DNA of 64,000 nucleotides from Myxococcales bacterium (GCA_016709545.1 JADJMO010000002.1:248001-312000); one strand, 5' to 3'; counted from the stretch's first letter, positions 18,292-27,615 are shown. Numbers and translations are program-made. Notes: generated from the letters alone by a model not told the origin.

Positions 18292-19451
18292 CACGACCCC
18301 GAGGGAGGGGTGGTCGACCCCTTGTGCTGGACCTTGATGCGCGGATCGAGCGACTGGGTGCCGGTGACGATCGCGGTGGTGCGCGCGCTCGCGTCTCCGA
18401 GCACGTACCGCCGGCCGAAGGCGAACGCCCGGGTGTTGGTGAGCGCCCACCCGCTCTTCTCGTCGAAGCCCGAACACCCGCCGAGCGCGAACAGCTGGTG
18501 GCAGCCGCCCTCGAAGTCGATCCAGGTGAGGTCGAGGGTCGTCACCTTCCCGAAGATCTCGCTGCCGCTCACGTCGAGGCTGCCCGACATCAGCAGCATG
18601 GGCTTCGCGGGCTGATCGTAGGCGTCGGCGACGAACCAGTCGCTCGCGCCGCCGGCCATCGGGATGCCCGCGACGATGCGGGGATCGGCGACGCCCTTCG
18701 CGAAGACCGCGAGCTCCTCGGGCTTGCACGGCGCGGTGAACTCGCCCTTGTCGCACTTGGCCTGGATGGCCTTCACGTCGAACTGCGCGCCCGACGAGGC
18801 CCACGTGGTGAACGTGCCGTAGCTGTGCCCGCTCATGAGCACGCGCTTGGTGCGCAGCTTGCCGGCGAGCGGGTCGGGCGCCGCGAGCTTCTCGACCGCG
18901 TCGAGGGCGGCCGTGACGTCGGTCGAGCGCAGGTAGTAGAGCGAGACGGGGCGCTTGCCCTCGCCGGCACCCAGCACGTTGCCCACGTGGTTGGGCGCCA
19001 CGTAGACCCAGCCGTGCGAGCTGAACCAGTGCGCCATGTCCGAGCTCGTGCCGCCGAAGCCGTTCGAGCCGTGCGAGTAGACGTGCACCGGATACCCCGC
19101 GCTCGTGGGCGGGGGCGCGACGCTCGCCTCCTCGTACACGTCGGGGTCGCCGAACAGCTTGAGGTACCTCGGGTGCTCGCCGTCGGCGTCGAGGGTCGGG
19201 TAGAACACGTCGACCGGGATCGTCCGATCCACGGACTGCCCCGGCGGGCGATACGTCACGTCGAAGGTGCGGTGCCCGACGTTGTACGGCCCCGCCTTGT
19301 CGACCGGCCAGGTGAGCGGATCCCCCGTGGGCGCCTTGATCTTGGGGACCTCGGCCTCGGCTTCGACGCCAGCGTCGGTCGGCTCGGCGGGCGAAGTCGA
19401 GGAGCTGCACCCCACGCACAACGAGACCCACAGCACTGCGCGCGTCGACAT
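18291..19451 (-). CDS. Alpha/beta hydrolase lipoprotein (PAF-acetylhydrolase-like)
   Basis: A 386-residue secreted hydrolase and first gene of the seven-gene operon. It has a lipoprotein signal (VLWVSLCVGC), an acidic linker and an alpha/beta hydrolase fold: YSHGSNGFGG for the oxyanion region, the nucleophile elbow GHSYG, a D in GSLDVSG, and a late H in GGCHQLF. The layout with a long N-terminal part ending DVFYP resembles the platelet-activating-factor acetylhydrolase group of esterases. Paired cysteines occur near the end (CHQLFALGGC). It would cut esters in the periplasm or at the cell surface; the substrate is unknown. Confidence 0.8.
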   Translation of the reverse strand: MSTRAVLWVSLCVGCSSSTSPAEPTDAGVEAEAEVPKIKAPTGDPLTWPVDKAGPYNVGHRTFDVTYRPPGQSVDRTIPVDVFYPTLDADGEHPRYLKLFGDPDVYEEASVAPPPTSAGYPVHVYSHGSNGFGGTSSDMAHWFSSHGWVYVAPNHVGNVLGAGEGKRPVSLYYLRSTDVTAALDAVEKLAAPDPLAGKLRTKRVLMSGHSYGTFTTWASSGAQFDVKAIQAKCDKGEFTAPCKPEELAVFAKGVADPRIVAGIPMAGGASDWFVADAYDQPAKPMLLMSGSLDVSGSEIFGKVTTLDLTWIDFEGGCHQLFALGGCSGFDEKSGWALTNTRAFAFGRRYVLGDASARTTAIVTGTQSLDPRIKVQHKGSTTPPSGS

Positions 19452-19508
19452 GCAGGTCTGACGGTACCATCGAGACCGGACCTTTTGCCACCGCTGCCCG
19501 TCCAGGGA

Positions 19509-19940
19509 CTAATCCAGGCAGTCGCCGAGGTGAACCGTCGTGGTGCCCTCCCCGCACGACCACCTCTCGGCCGCGAGGCGGTCCCCGAGGCAGCCGAAGA
19601 ACGCGGGGTGGCGGTCCCGGGTGCCGTCGAGCGCGACGATGCAGCCCCCCTCGAACCGCGCGCTCACGTCGCCGCAGGCGTACCCCGCGTCGATGCAGCC
19701 GTAGGCCTCGCGCGCGAACTTTCGGTCGAGCGTGGCCTGGGCCGTGTCGCCCGGCTCGACGGGGCAGGAGAGGAGCGGTCGCGAGAGGCACGCGACGGGG
19801 CTCGCGTCGAAGGCGCCGTCGTGCGCCGGTGGGTCGACGTCGCTCGCCGTGTCCCGGCCCGTCTCGGTGGCGGGTCCGTCCGCGATGCGGAACTCGCACG
19901 CGGGCACGAGCGCCGTGACGACGAGCACGAGCCAGCGCAT
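19509..19940 (-). CDS. Small Cys-rich lipoprotein
   Basis: A 143-residue lipoprotein (LVLVVTALVPAC) with an Asp/Ala-rich linker and eight further cysteines in the C-terminal half (CLSR, SCPV, GCIDAGYACG, GGCI, GCLG, SCGEG, DCLD), which suggests a compact disulfide-bonded domain. I do not recognise the family. It lies 57 bp upstream of the hydrolase gene on the same strand and may be the first gene of that operon or a separate unit. ATG 19940 is the only start near the signal. Confidence 0.65.
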   Translation of the reverse strand: MRWLVLVVTALVPACEFRIADGPATETGRDTASDVDPPAHDGAFDASPVACLSRPLLSCPVEPGDTAQATLDRKFAREAYGCIDAGYACGDVSARFEGGCIVALDGTRDRHPAFFGCLGDRLAAERWSCGEGTTTVHLGDCLD

Positions 19941-20303
19941 GGCGCCAGTGTATCCGTTCTCGACCGGCGTCGCGCCGGGGCACGGTCTCCATGGGCGGCA
20001 GCGCCGCCAACAAAATCGAAACCGATCCATCATTCTGATGTGGTTGCCGGTCGAGTCTCTCGTGCCACGATTCGACGAACATCGCCCGATCAGCCGCGTT
20101 TCTGCGTGATCGTCCCCGCACTCGCCCCCGGTGATTCTGCGGAATGCGCATTGCGTATCCGGGAGCGAAGACCCACACTGTCGGTCGGTTCGGACGTCGG
20201 GCGTGACGTTCGTACACGATCTGTTCCCGATCGCTTGCGCGCTCTGTCCGATGGTTGGAGCCGTGGCCCACGAGGCCTCGCCTTCCGACGCTGGAGGGGA
20301 GCC
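19941..20303. other. Divergent intergenic region
   Basis: About 360 bp between the divergent small lipoprotein and the glycosyltransferase. It has a less GC-rich patch (20008-20050), as expected of promoters. A good ribosome site GGAGGGGAG stands just before ATG 20304. I see no supported ORF, tRNA or clear sigma-70 or sigma-54 promoter pair. Confidence 0.5.
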
Positions 20304-22592
20304 ATGGAAGCCACCACGAACGGGATCCACCGGGTCGCCATGCTGGGCAACCACCTGCCGCGGCAGTGCGGCATCGCCACTTTCACGACCGATCTGAGCG
20401 ACGCGCTCGCCGCGGTCGACCCGGCCCTCGACTGCTTCGTGCTCGCGATGAACGACGTCGGGCACCGCCACGCCTACCCGCCGCGGGTCCGCTTCGAGAT
20501 CGCCGAGAACGACCCGGCGTCGTACCGCCGGGCGGCCGACTTCCTCAACGTCAACACCGTCGACATCGTCTGCGTGCAGCACGAATACGGCATCTTCGGT
20601 GGCAAGGCCGGCAGTCACGTCCTCTCGCTCCTGCGCGAGCTGCGCATGCCGATCGTCACCACGCTGCACACCATCCTCGGCACGCCCGATCCCTGGCAAC
20701 GGCTCGCCATGAACGAGCTCGTCGCGATCTCCGACCGCGTGGTCGTCATGAGCCAGCACGGCGCCACGCTGCTGCAGGAGGTGCACGGCGTCTCTCCCGA
20801 GAAGATCGACGTGATCCCGCACGGGATCCCCACCATCCCCCGCGACCCGACCAGCAAGGACAAGCTCGGGGTGGAGGGTAAATCCGTCATCCTCACGTTC
20901 GGCCTGCTCTCGCCCGACAAGGGCATCGAGCACGTGATCGACGCGATGCCCGCCATCCTCGCGCGGCACCCCGACGCGATCTACATCGTGCTCGGCGCGA
21001 CCCACCCGCACGTCAAGGAGCGCCACGGCGAGACCTACCGGCTCTCGCTGGAGGCCCGCGCGCGAAGGCTCGGGGTCGACGCCAGCATGATCTTCCACGA
21101 CCGGTTCGTGAGCCAGTCGGAGCTCGCCGAGTTCCTCTCGGCCGCGGACATCTACATCACGCCCTACCTCAAGCAGGAGCAGATCACCTCGGGCACGCTG
21201 GCCTACGCGGTCGGGTCCGGCAAGGCCGTCATCTCCACGCCGTACATCTACGCGCGAGAGCTCCTCGCCGACGGTCGGGGCATCCTCGTCCCGGTCAAGG
21301 ACGGCCCGGCGATCGCCCGCGAGATCAACGCGCTGCTCGACCACGACGATCGACGCCAGGCGCTCTGCGATCGGGCGTTCGCCGAGGGGCGTCGGATGGT
21401 GTGGCCGGCCGTGGCCGCGAGCTACCTGCAGAGCTTCGAGCGCGCGCGCACCGAGCGCACGGCGCGGCTGCGCACCGCGTTCCAGGCCAAGCCGCTCGCT
21501 CGCCGACCTGCCGAGCTGCCGGCGGTCGGGCTCTCCCACTTGCAGCTGATGACCGACGACACCGGCCTGTTCCAGCACGCGGTGTTCAGCGTGCCGCGGC
21601 GCGGGGACGGCTACTGCGTCGACGACAACGCGCGGGGCCTCCTCTTGATGGCGCAGCTCGAGGACGTGGGCACCGACGACCGGGCCACCGTCAACGCGCT
21701 CGCCTCACGCTACATCTCGTTCCTCGAGCACGGCTTCGACCGTGAGCGGGGGCGGTTTCGCAACTTCATGTCGTTCTCCCGTCGCTGGCTCGAGACCTCT
21801 GGCTCCGAGGACTCGCACGGGCGCGCGCTCTGGGCGCTCGGCACGGTCGTCGGCCGCGGCAGCCACAACGGCCGTCAGTCGCTCGCCCGCCATTTGTTCC
21901 ACGCCGCGCTCCCGGTGGTCTCGAGCTTCACGAGCCCGCGCGCCTGGGCGTACGCGGAGCTCGGGATCGACGAGTACCTGCGCGCCTACGAGGGCGACAG
22001 CAACGTGCAGGCGGTACAGACCGTGCTCGCCGAGAAGCTGCTCGACCTCCACCAGCGGGCGAGCCGCCGCGATTTTCCGTGGTTCGAGCACTCCCTCACC
22101 TACGCGAACGCGCGCCTGCCGCAGGCGCTGCTCGTCGCGGGCGCGCGCATGGAGCACGAGGAGATGACCGCGACCGGCCTCCGCTCGCTCGAGTGGCTGT
22201 GGTCGGTGCAGGACGAGGACGGCCTCTTCGCACCGGTCGGCACCAACGGCTTCTACGTGCGTGGCGGCACGAAGGCCGCGTTCGACCAGCAGCCCGTCGA
22301 GGCCTCGTCGATGGTCTCGGCGCTCCTCACCGCGCACCGCCTCACCCACGAGGACCGCTGGCTCGAGCGCGCCCGTCGCACGTTCAGCTGGTTCCTCGGC
22401 CAGAACCGCCTGCAGCAATCGCTGTACGACGCCTCCACCGGCGGCTGTCGAGATGGCCTGCACGAAGACCGGGTCAACGAGAACCAGGGCGCCGAGTCGA
22501 CGCTCTCGTTCCTCGTGGCCCTCTGCGAGATGCGATCCTCCGATCGCGTCCTCACCCTGAATCCGCGCGCTGGGCGCGAGATCGCGACCTGA
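20304..22592 (+). CDS. GT4-type glycosyltransferase fused to an alpha/alpha-toroid glycan-processing domain
   Basis: A 762-residue cytosolic protein in two parts. Residues 1-390 are a GT-B glycosyltransferase of family 4: LPRQCGIATF at the start, CVQHEYGIFGG, VIPHGIP, then the donor domain with FGLLSPDKGIEHVI, and EQITSGTLAYAVGSGKAVISTP, the family E-x7-E-like donor loop. Residues 400-750 hold a helical toroid with HL/H and WLxSVQDEDG motifs (SFLEHGFDRERGRFRNFMS, EDSHGRALWALG), as in glycoside hydrolases or isomerases. The TGA runs straight into the ATG of a GH130 gene, so both enzymes are made together. Likely role: making and trimming a mannose-type glycan or disaccharide. Start set by GGAGGGGAG. 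Confidence 0.85.
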   Translation: MEATTNGIHRVAMLGNHLPRQCGIATFTTDLSDALAAVDPALDCFVLAMNDVGHRHAYPPRVRFEIAENDPASYRRAADFLNVNTVDIVCVQHEYGIFGGKAGSHVLSLLRELRMPIVTTLHTILGTPDPWQRLAMNELVAISDRVVVMSQHGATLLQEVHGVSPEKIDVIPHGIPTIPRDPTSKDKLGVEGKSVILTFGLLSPDKGIEHVIDAMPAILARHPDAIYIVLGATHPHVKERHGETYRLSLEARARRLGVDASMIFHDRFVSQSELAEFLSAADIYITPYLKQEQITSGTLAYAVGSGKAVISTPYIYARELLADGRGILVPVKDGPAIAREINALLDHDDRRQALCDRAFAEGRRMVWPAVAASYLQSFERARTERTARLRTAFQAKPLARRPAELPAVGLSHLQLMTDDTGLFQHAVFSVPRRGDGYCVDDNARGLLLMAQLEDVGTDDRATVNALASRYISFLEHGFDRERGRFRNFMSFSRRWLETSGSEDSHGRALWALGTVVGRGSHNGRQSLARHLFHAALPVVSSFTSPRAWAYAELGIDEYLRAYEGDSNVQAVQTVLAEKLLDLHQRASRRDFPWFEHSLTYANARLPQALLVAGARMEHEEMTATGLRSLEWLWSVQDEDGLFAPVGTNGFYVRGGTKAAFDQQPVEASSMVSALLTAHRLTHEDRWLERARRTFSWFLGQNRLQQSLYDASTGGCRDGLHEDRVNENQGAESTLSFLVALCEMRSSDRVLTLNPRAGREIAT

Positions 22593-23579
22593 ATGTCCAA
22601 GCGTGCCTATGAATCCATGTTCACCCGCCACCCGAAGAACCCGATCCTCACCGCAGAGGACTGGCCGTACCCGATCCACACCGTCTTCAACGCGGGTGTC
22701 ACCCGCCTGCACGACGGCACGACGTTGCTCCTCTGTCGCGTCGAAGACCGCAGCGGCTTCTCGCACCTCTGCGCGGCGCGCTCCAAGAACGGCGTCGACG
22801 GCTGGGTGATCGACGAGACGCCCTCGTTGCTGCCAGATGCTGTCAACTACCCCGAGGAGCTCTGGGGCATCGAGGATCCCCGCATCACCTGGATGGAGGA
22901 GCTCGGGAAGTACGCCGTGACCTACACCGCGTTCGGCAAGGGCGGCCCTGGCGTGGCGCTCGCGCTCACCAAGGACTTCCGGGTGTTCGAGCGGTTCGGC
23001 CTCGTGATGCAGCCCGACGACAAGGACGCCGCCCTCTTCCCCCGGCGCATCAACGGCAACTTCGCCATGGTGCATCGGCCCATGACCGACTCGGGCGCGC
23101 ACGCGTGGATCTCGTACTCGCCCGACCTCATCAACTGGGGCACGCACAAGCTGCTCCTCCCCGCGCGCAAGGGCGGCTGGTGGGACGCCAACAAGGTGGG
23201 GCTCTCACCGCCGCTCATCGAGACCCCCCGCGGCTGGCTGATGATCTACCACGGCGTGCGCCACAACGCGGCCGGCTGCCTCTACCGACTCGGGCTCGCC
23301 CTGTTCGACCTCGAGCAGCCCGAGCGACTGCTCCTGCGCGGCGATGCGTGGGTGTTCGGCCCGGAGGCGCCCTACGAAAACGAAGGCGACGTGGGTCACG
23401 TGGTGTTCCCGTGCGGCTACACGATCGAGCCCGACGGCGACACGCTGAACCTCTACTACGGCGCCGCCGACACGTGCATGGCGCTCGCTACGTGCAGCAT
23501 CAACCGGCTCCTCGGGTGGCTCGACGAGCACGCCACCCACTCGTTCTCGATGGTCCCCCCGCTGCCCCCGCCGACCTGA
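22593..23579 (+). CDS. Glycoside hydrolase family 130 protein (beta-mannoside phosphorylase type)
   Basis: A 328-residue five-bladed propeller enzyme of GH130. Visible family features are RHPKNPIL at the start, FNAGVTRLHDGTTLLLCRVEDRSG, GIEDPRIT with the key Asp, KDAALFPRRI and GGWWDANKVGLSPPLIETPRGWLMIYHGV near the middle. GH130 members phosphorolyse or hydrolyse beta-1,2- or beta-1,4-mannosides. No signal peptide, so it acts in the cytoplasm. The gene starts on the base after the glycosyltransferase stop, and this GT4-GH130 pairing recurs in bacteria, which supports a shared glycan. Confidence 0.9.
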   Translation: MSKRAYESMFTRHPKNPILTAEDWPYPIHTVFNAGVTRLHDGTTLLLCRVEDRSGFSHLCAARSKNGVDGWVIDETPSLLPDAVNYPEELWGIEDPRITWMEELGKYAVTYTAFGKGGPGVALALTKDFRVFERFGLVMQPDDKDAALFPRRINGNFAMVHRPMTDSGAHAWISYSPDLINWGTHKLLLPARKGGWWDANKVGLSPPLIETPRGWLMIYHGVRHNAAGCLYRLGLALFDLEQPERLLLRGDAWVFGPEAPYENEGDVGHVVFPCGYTIEPDGDTLNLYYGAADTCMALATCSINRLLGWLDEHATHSFSMVPPLPPPT

Positions 23580-23603
23580 TGGCGGGGTGATCGACGGTCC
23601 CTC

Positions 23604-23957
23604 TCAACCCTTGCCCTCGTCCGGCCGGCGGAAGGCGAGGATGGTCGCCGAAGGGCGCTCGGCGCGGACCCGCGAGAGCGAGCGCCACCAGCGGTCGATG
23701 CCGGCCACGATCTGCTCGCGGAACTCGGGCCCGAGGCTCGAGGCCCACGACACGCACACTCCGGCGAACCTGCCCTCGGCGTCCAGGTCGAGGCCGTCGA
23801 TCCAGCAGTGCGGTGTGAGATCCAGGCGCCGCAGCTCCGAGAAGGTGAGCCGCCCGAGATCGGGCGGTCGCCAGCGGAGGGAGCGTTTGAAGGCGGCCAT
23901 GTGACAGGTGAACGTCCTGTCAGAGCGTAGGATGAATCCCCCTCCGTGTCGCGCCAT
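23604..23957 (-). CDS. Hypothetical protein
   Basis: A 117-residue cytosolic protein with no family I recognise. It is rich in Arg and Trp (RSLRWRPPDLG, CWIDGLDLDAEG, WWRSLSRVRAE). ATG 23957 is the first start after the stop of the upstream DMT transporter region; a second ATG at 23900 is also possible. It is on the minus strand with the transporter, 46 bp downstream, and could be co-transcribed. Confidence 0.5.
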   Translation of the reverse strand: MARHGGGFILRSDRTFTCHMAAFKRSLRWRPPDLGRLTFSELRRLDLTPHCWIDGLDLDAEGRFAGVCVSWASSLGPEFREQIVAGIDRWWRSLSRVRAERPSATILAFRRPDEGKG

Positions 23958-24003
23958 GACGAATGGCCGATCCGGGCTGCGTGAATGGATGTCTTTGCTC
24001 CAT

Positions 24004-24867
24004 TCACAGCCGATCCACCGCCGCTCCGCGCTCCCGCCGCGCTTGCTGCGTCCCCACGATCGCGCCGCCCACGATGAGGGCCGCAGCCAGCAGCACGTGG
24101 GGACCTGGCCATCGGCCACGCAGCGCGAGCAGAGCGCAGGTCGACATCAGGGGAGCGAGGAACGACAAGAGGCCGATGGTCGCGGCCTCGCCGCGCTTCA
24201 GCGCCGCATCCCACGCGTAGAACGCGGCGCCGAGCGGACCGAGCCCCATCCCGACGAGCAGGAGGCCGTCGCGGCGCGTGAGGTGCACGGCGGGCTCGAG
24301 CCAGCAGTGACAGAGGAGCGCGAGCACGCCCGACACGGCGGCCACGGTCCCGAGCGCGGTGGTCGGCACCGCGGCGAGGCGCTTGGTCGCGAGCGAGTAG
24401 GTCGACCACACGAACGCCGCGCCGAGCGCGAGCAGGTAGCCGACGTGGAAGCCACCCGTGGTCGCGCGTCCTCCGATCATCGCGAGCGCGGCGCCCGCGA
24501 ACCCGAGGAGCGCGCCGACGACCTGCCGGCCGTGGAGCCGCACCGGCAGGAACGCCGGCGCGAGGACGACGATCAGCAACGGCCACAGGTAGTTGACGAG
24601 GTTGGCCTCGACCGGCGGCGCGGTGCGCAGCGCCATGAACAGGAGGAAGTGATACCCGAAGAGCCCATAGACGCCGACGGCGAGCGTGCGCCACGAGACG
24701 GCGAGCGCGCGCAGCTCGAAGCGCGCGATCGGCAGAGCGAGCAGGCTGCCCACGAGGAGCGAGACCCCGGTGAGCAGGAACGGCGGAACGTGCGCGAGCG
24801 CGACCCCCAGCGCCGCCACCGACGCCCACAGCACGAGGGCGGCGAGGGCGAGGTGGGTCGGGCGCAT
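24004..24867 (-). CDS. EamA/DMT family transporter
   Basis: A 287-residue polytopic inner-membrane protein with ten predicted helices and two EamA repeats (about residues 5-130 and 140-275), as in the drug/metabolite transporter superfamily. The first repeat ends PPVEANLVNYLWPLLIVVLAP, the classical pattern, and the protein resembles amino-acid or aromatic-compound exporters of the YddG/RhaT group. The substrate cannot be told. It starts 18 bp after the receiver gene on the same strand. Confidence 0.9.
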   Translation of the reverse strand: MRPTHLALAALVLWASVAALGVALAHVPPFLLTGVSLLVGSLLALPIARFELRALAVSWRTLAVGVYGLFGYHFLLFMALRTAPPVEANLVNYLWPLLIVVLAPAFLPVRLHGRQVVGALLGFAGAALAMIGGRATTGGFHVGYLLALGAAFVWSTYSLATKRLAAVPTTALGTVAAVSGVLALLCHCWLEPAVHLTRRDGLLLVGMGLGPLGAAFYAWDAALKRGEAATIGLLSFLAPLMSTCALLALRGRWPGPHVLLAAALIVGGAIVGTQQARRERGAAVDRL

Positions 24868-24885
24868 GCGCGCCTGCGGCTACCA

Positions 24886-25257
24886 CTAGGGGAGGCGCGC
24901 GAGCAGGAGCTGCACGATCTCCGCCGTCGGGAGGCCCTTGGAGAGGAGGGGGATGCCGCGCTCCGCGTACGAGGCGCGTCGAACGGCGTCGAGCTCGCTC
25001 CCCGTCCACACGACGGCGCGCTGGTGGAGCGAGTCGCCCCGGCTGGCCACGGCCGCCAGCAGATCGTCGCCGTTCCCCCCCGGCATCTCGAGGTCGGTCA
25101 AGAGGACGTCGAAGGCCGGGCCGCCGTCGAGGAGGGCCAGCGCCTCGGCCTTGCTGGCCGCAGGAGCCACCTCGAAGTGGCGCGCGAGCAGCCGCCCGAC
25201 CGCGCGGCGCAGGCGATCGTTGTCGTCCACCAACAGCAGGCGTGGCTTCGCGGACAT
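24886..25257 (-). CDS. Stand-alone response-regulator receiver protein
   Basis: A 123-residue CheY-like receiver with no output domain. It has the acidic pair DD (residues 11-12), the phospho-acceptor Asp in LLTDLEMPG (about residue 55), the switch Thr in VVWTG and the lysine in LLSKGLP. It should be phosphorylated by a histidine kinase that is not adjacent. A close paralog lies at 27616-28017 in the same orientation; they share LLLVDD, FDVLLTDLEMPG and the PTAEI tail. In the space upstream (25298-25315) is a small hairpin GCTTGC/GCAAGC. Confidence 0.88.
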   Translation of the reverse strand: MSAKPRLLLVDDNDRLRRAVGRLLARHFEVAPAASKAEALALLDGGPAFDVLLTDLEMPGGNGDDLLAAVASRGDSLHQRAVVWTGSELDAVRRASYAERGIPLLSKGLPTAEIVQLLLARLP

Positions 25258-25358
25258 TGTACGAAGGCTGTACCGAAGCCCTTCCTGGAGCAGGCAGGCT
25301 TGCTTTTTGGCAAGCGTTCGGGTGGTCCTGACCGCGTGTGGGGTGCGATGCTGGGGGC

Positions 25359-26380
25359 GTGCTGATCAACGTCTACGCCACGTGTCGCGCGCTGCCGGCG
25401 CCGAACTTCCACTGACCGTCGCGGCCCAGCGTGACCGCTCCGATCCCGCGCTGCTCCCGCACCTGCACGGTTTCATGGGGTTCGTGATGGACGGCGGCAA
25501 GCGTCCGATGACCACCACGCGGTACGCGGTGCTGCGTCACCTCGAGCGCGTGCAGCACCACCTGTCGCTCGAGGTGGAGGACGAGCACCTCGAGGCGTTC
25601 TGGGCGTGGGCCCTCGAGTGCAACGCGATCACGTTCCTCCCCGACTCTTCGGTGCGCGCGCCGGAGGGCACCGTGCTGGTCGAGGCCGCGACGGGCGACG
25701 CGGACCCGACCGCGCTCGTGCCGTATCCGCCGGACGCCCTCGCGCGGAAGTCGCGCACGGACGTCGCGCTCGCGCAGCACGGTGTGCAGGTGCCCGCGGG
25801 CTTGCCGCCGGTGATCGCGGAGGTGGAGGTGGCGCTGCGCGCGCCGCGCGAGGTGGCCGAGCGCTGCCTCGCGCTGTTCCTCTGCGCGCTGCGCGCCGAG
25901 TCCCTCGCGAGCGAGAACGCGATCCCCGTCGCCGAGCTCCGCGCGAAGATGCCCCTCGCGTGGGCGGCCACGACCCCCGTCGAGCGCGCGTTCCTCGAGT
26001 CGGAGGCCCCGGGCCGGCAGGAGATCGTCGACCACGTGTGGCGCTACGAGTCCCTCGCGCTGCTCGCGTGGGCGGTGCGCGTGACCGCCGAGCTGCCGCT
26101 GCCCACGGCGGTGTGCGACGTGCCGGGCCTCGCGCGCGCGATGTTCGAGCTCGACGCCGAGGCGTTCGTCCGCGACGCGCGGCTGCGCGACGTCGGCGTG
26201 CTGCTCGACGCCCTCGACCTGCACTTCCGGCTCCACTGGGCGACGACCGACGCGCGACTGAAGAAGGCCCCACCGCCCGCGGGCCTCGAGCCCGGCGTGG
26301 TGCACGAGCGACACCACGCGCTCAACTGGCTCGTGCGGTTCGAGGACGCGGAGTGGGACGAGGTGGCGACGCCGACCTGA
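25359..26380 (+). pseudogene. DUF4272 family protein, one frameshift near the start
   Basis: The C-terminal part (PGVVHERHHALNWLVRFEDAEWDEV) and the AFLESEAP, VWRYESLALLAWAV region identify DUF4272, a family of unknown function. The N-terminal residues LINVYATCRALPAPNFH lie in a different frame, starting at GTG 25359 and stopping at 25413-25415, and the rest (TVAAQRDRSDPALLPHLHGF) continues in the frame one base away. One missing base between about 25400 and 25413 would join them, for instance one G after CAC. The protein would be about 340 residues, cytosolic. Read as one gene with a probable sequencing error or a very recent mutation. Confidence 0.7.
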
Positions 26381-26450
26381 TCGGCCGCGCGCGAGTGGTG
26401 AGGCCTCCCCATGAGCGGGCGGCTGCTCCCGTGAGCGATACGCTGGTCTC

Positions 26451-26837
26451 GTGGACCCGTACGCACCGCCGCAGGCTGCCGTCCGACCGCCGAAGGAGCG
26501 GCTGCCCCCACCGCTCCAGTGGTCCATCCATGCCGCGCTGGGCCTGAAGGCGCTGCAGCTGGCCGCGTCCCTGTGGCTCCTCGCGAAGGGGGCGCCCAAC
26601 TACTGGAGCTTCGCGGACGTCGGTCTGCACCTGTCGGCCGCGACCCTGCTGCTGAAGGGGCGTCGCGTCGGGATCGTGTTCCTCCTGCTGGCGCTCCCCC
26701 TCGGCTACCTGGTCTCCCTCCGCGACGGCTGGGTCGTGCCGGCGCGCGCGGTCTACCTCGTCGGCCTCCCACTGCTCGTCCTCGCCCTGGCCGCCCGCTA
26801 CTGGGCCACCCTCTCAGAGCCCCCTCACGCCCCCTGA
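26451..26837 (+). CDS. Small integral membrane protein
   Basis: A 128-residue protein from GTG 26451 with a Pro-rich N-terminus (MDPYAPPQAA) and about four hydrophobic helices (for instance LGLKALQLAASLWLL and GIVFLLLALPLGYLV). I do not recognise a family. It is close behind the DUF4272 gene on the same strand and may share its message. No catalytic motif is seen. Confidence 0.65.
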   Translation: MDPYAPPQAAVRPPKERLPPPLQWSIHAALGLKALQLAASLWLLAKGAPNYWSFADVGLHLSAATLLLKGRRVGIVFLLLALPLGYLVSLRDGWVVPARAVYLVGLPLLVLALAARYWATLSEPPHAP

Positions 26838-27046
26838 CCCTCCCTGCAGGACCGATCCGGCCCGACGGATCTCGCCTTGCGAACCCACTAGACATATGCG
26901 AGTATCAAGCGGTGTCCCGGTCGGCGTCGTCCTCGATCGGCTCCCCCGCAAGCCTCACCCGTGGCCCCCCTGGGGGTCTCGGTCCCGGCGGCCTCGGTCA
27001 TGGTGGTGCGCGCCGCGGCGCCGGCCGGCCTCGCAAGGAGGGAGCC

Positions 27047-27610
27047 GTGTCGCACCACCGCCGCCCGAGCGTGTCTCCGTCGGCGCCGCTGCACGTCACC
27101 CTCCGGTTCGAGAAGCGCGTGTGGAACCTGCGCTCGCAGCGCTGTCTGCGGCCCATCGACCGCGCGCTCCGGTCTCTCCTCGGCCGTGAGGAGGCCGCGC
27201 GGGTCACCCACTTCTCGGTCCAGGGCAACCACGTGCACCTCGTGGTCGAAGCGCGGGACCGCCGCGCGCTCTCGAGCGCCATGCGCTCCCTCTCCATTCG
27301 CATCGCCCGCGGGCTCAACAAGGTCATGGGGCGTCGCCGCGGCAAGGTGATCGCGGCGCGCTACCATGCCCGCGCGCTGCGCTCGCCCACCGACGCCAAG
27401 AACGTCGTGCGCTACGTGCTCGCCAACCACGCGCGCCACGTGCCCGGAGCGGCCATCGCCGACCCCTGGTCGAGCGCCGCGCGGTTCCATGCGTGGGCAG
27501 CGATCGGCCTGTCCGCCGCACCGGTGGCCTACGCGCTCCCCACCATCGGTCCGCCGGTCTCGACCCCGCGCACCCGCTGGCTGCTGGCACTCTCTGCGCG
27601 GCCCGCCTGA
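27047..27610 (+). CDS. REP-associated tyrosine transposase (IS200-like, Y1/HUH)
   Basis: A 187-residue single-strand transposase of the RAYT kind. It starts at GTG 27047 after AAGGAGGGAG. The HUH motif is in QGNHVHLVVEA, and the region AARYHARALRSP followed by VVRYVLANHARH is the typical RAYT signature with the catalytic tyrosine. RAYTs are usually single-copy and cut DNA beside REP hairpins. No ends of a full IS200 element are visible, so this is a domesticated-type gene rather than an intact insertion sequence. GC-rich hairpins of the sort it could act on occur at 6.6-6.8 kb. Confidence 0.85.
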   Translation: MSHHRRPSVSPSAPLHVTLRFEKRVWNLRSQRCLRPIDRALRSLLGREEAARVTHFSVQGNHVHLVVEARDRRALSSAMRSLSIRIARGLNKVMGRRRGKVIAARYHARALRSPTDAKNVVRYVLANHARHVPGAAIADPWSSAARFHAWAAIGLSAAPVAYALPTIGPPVSTPRTRWLLALSARPA

Positions 27611-27615
27611 TCCGC

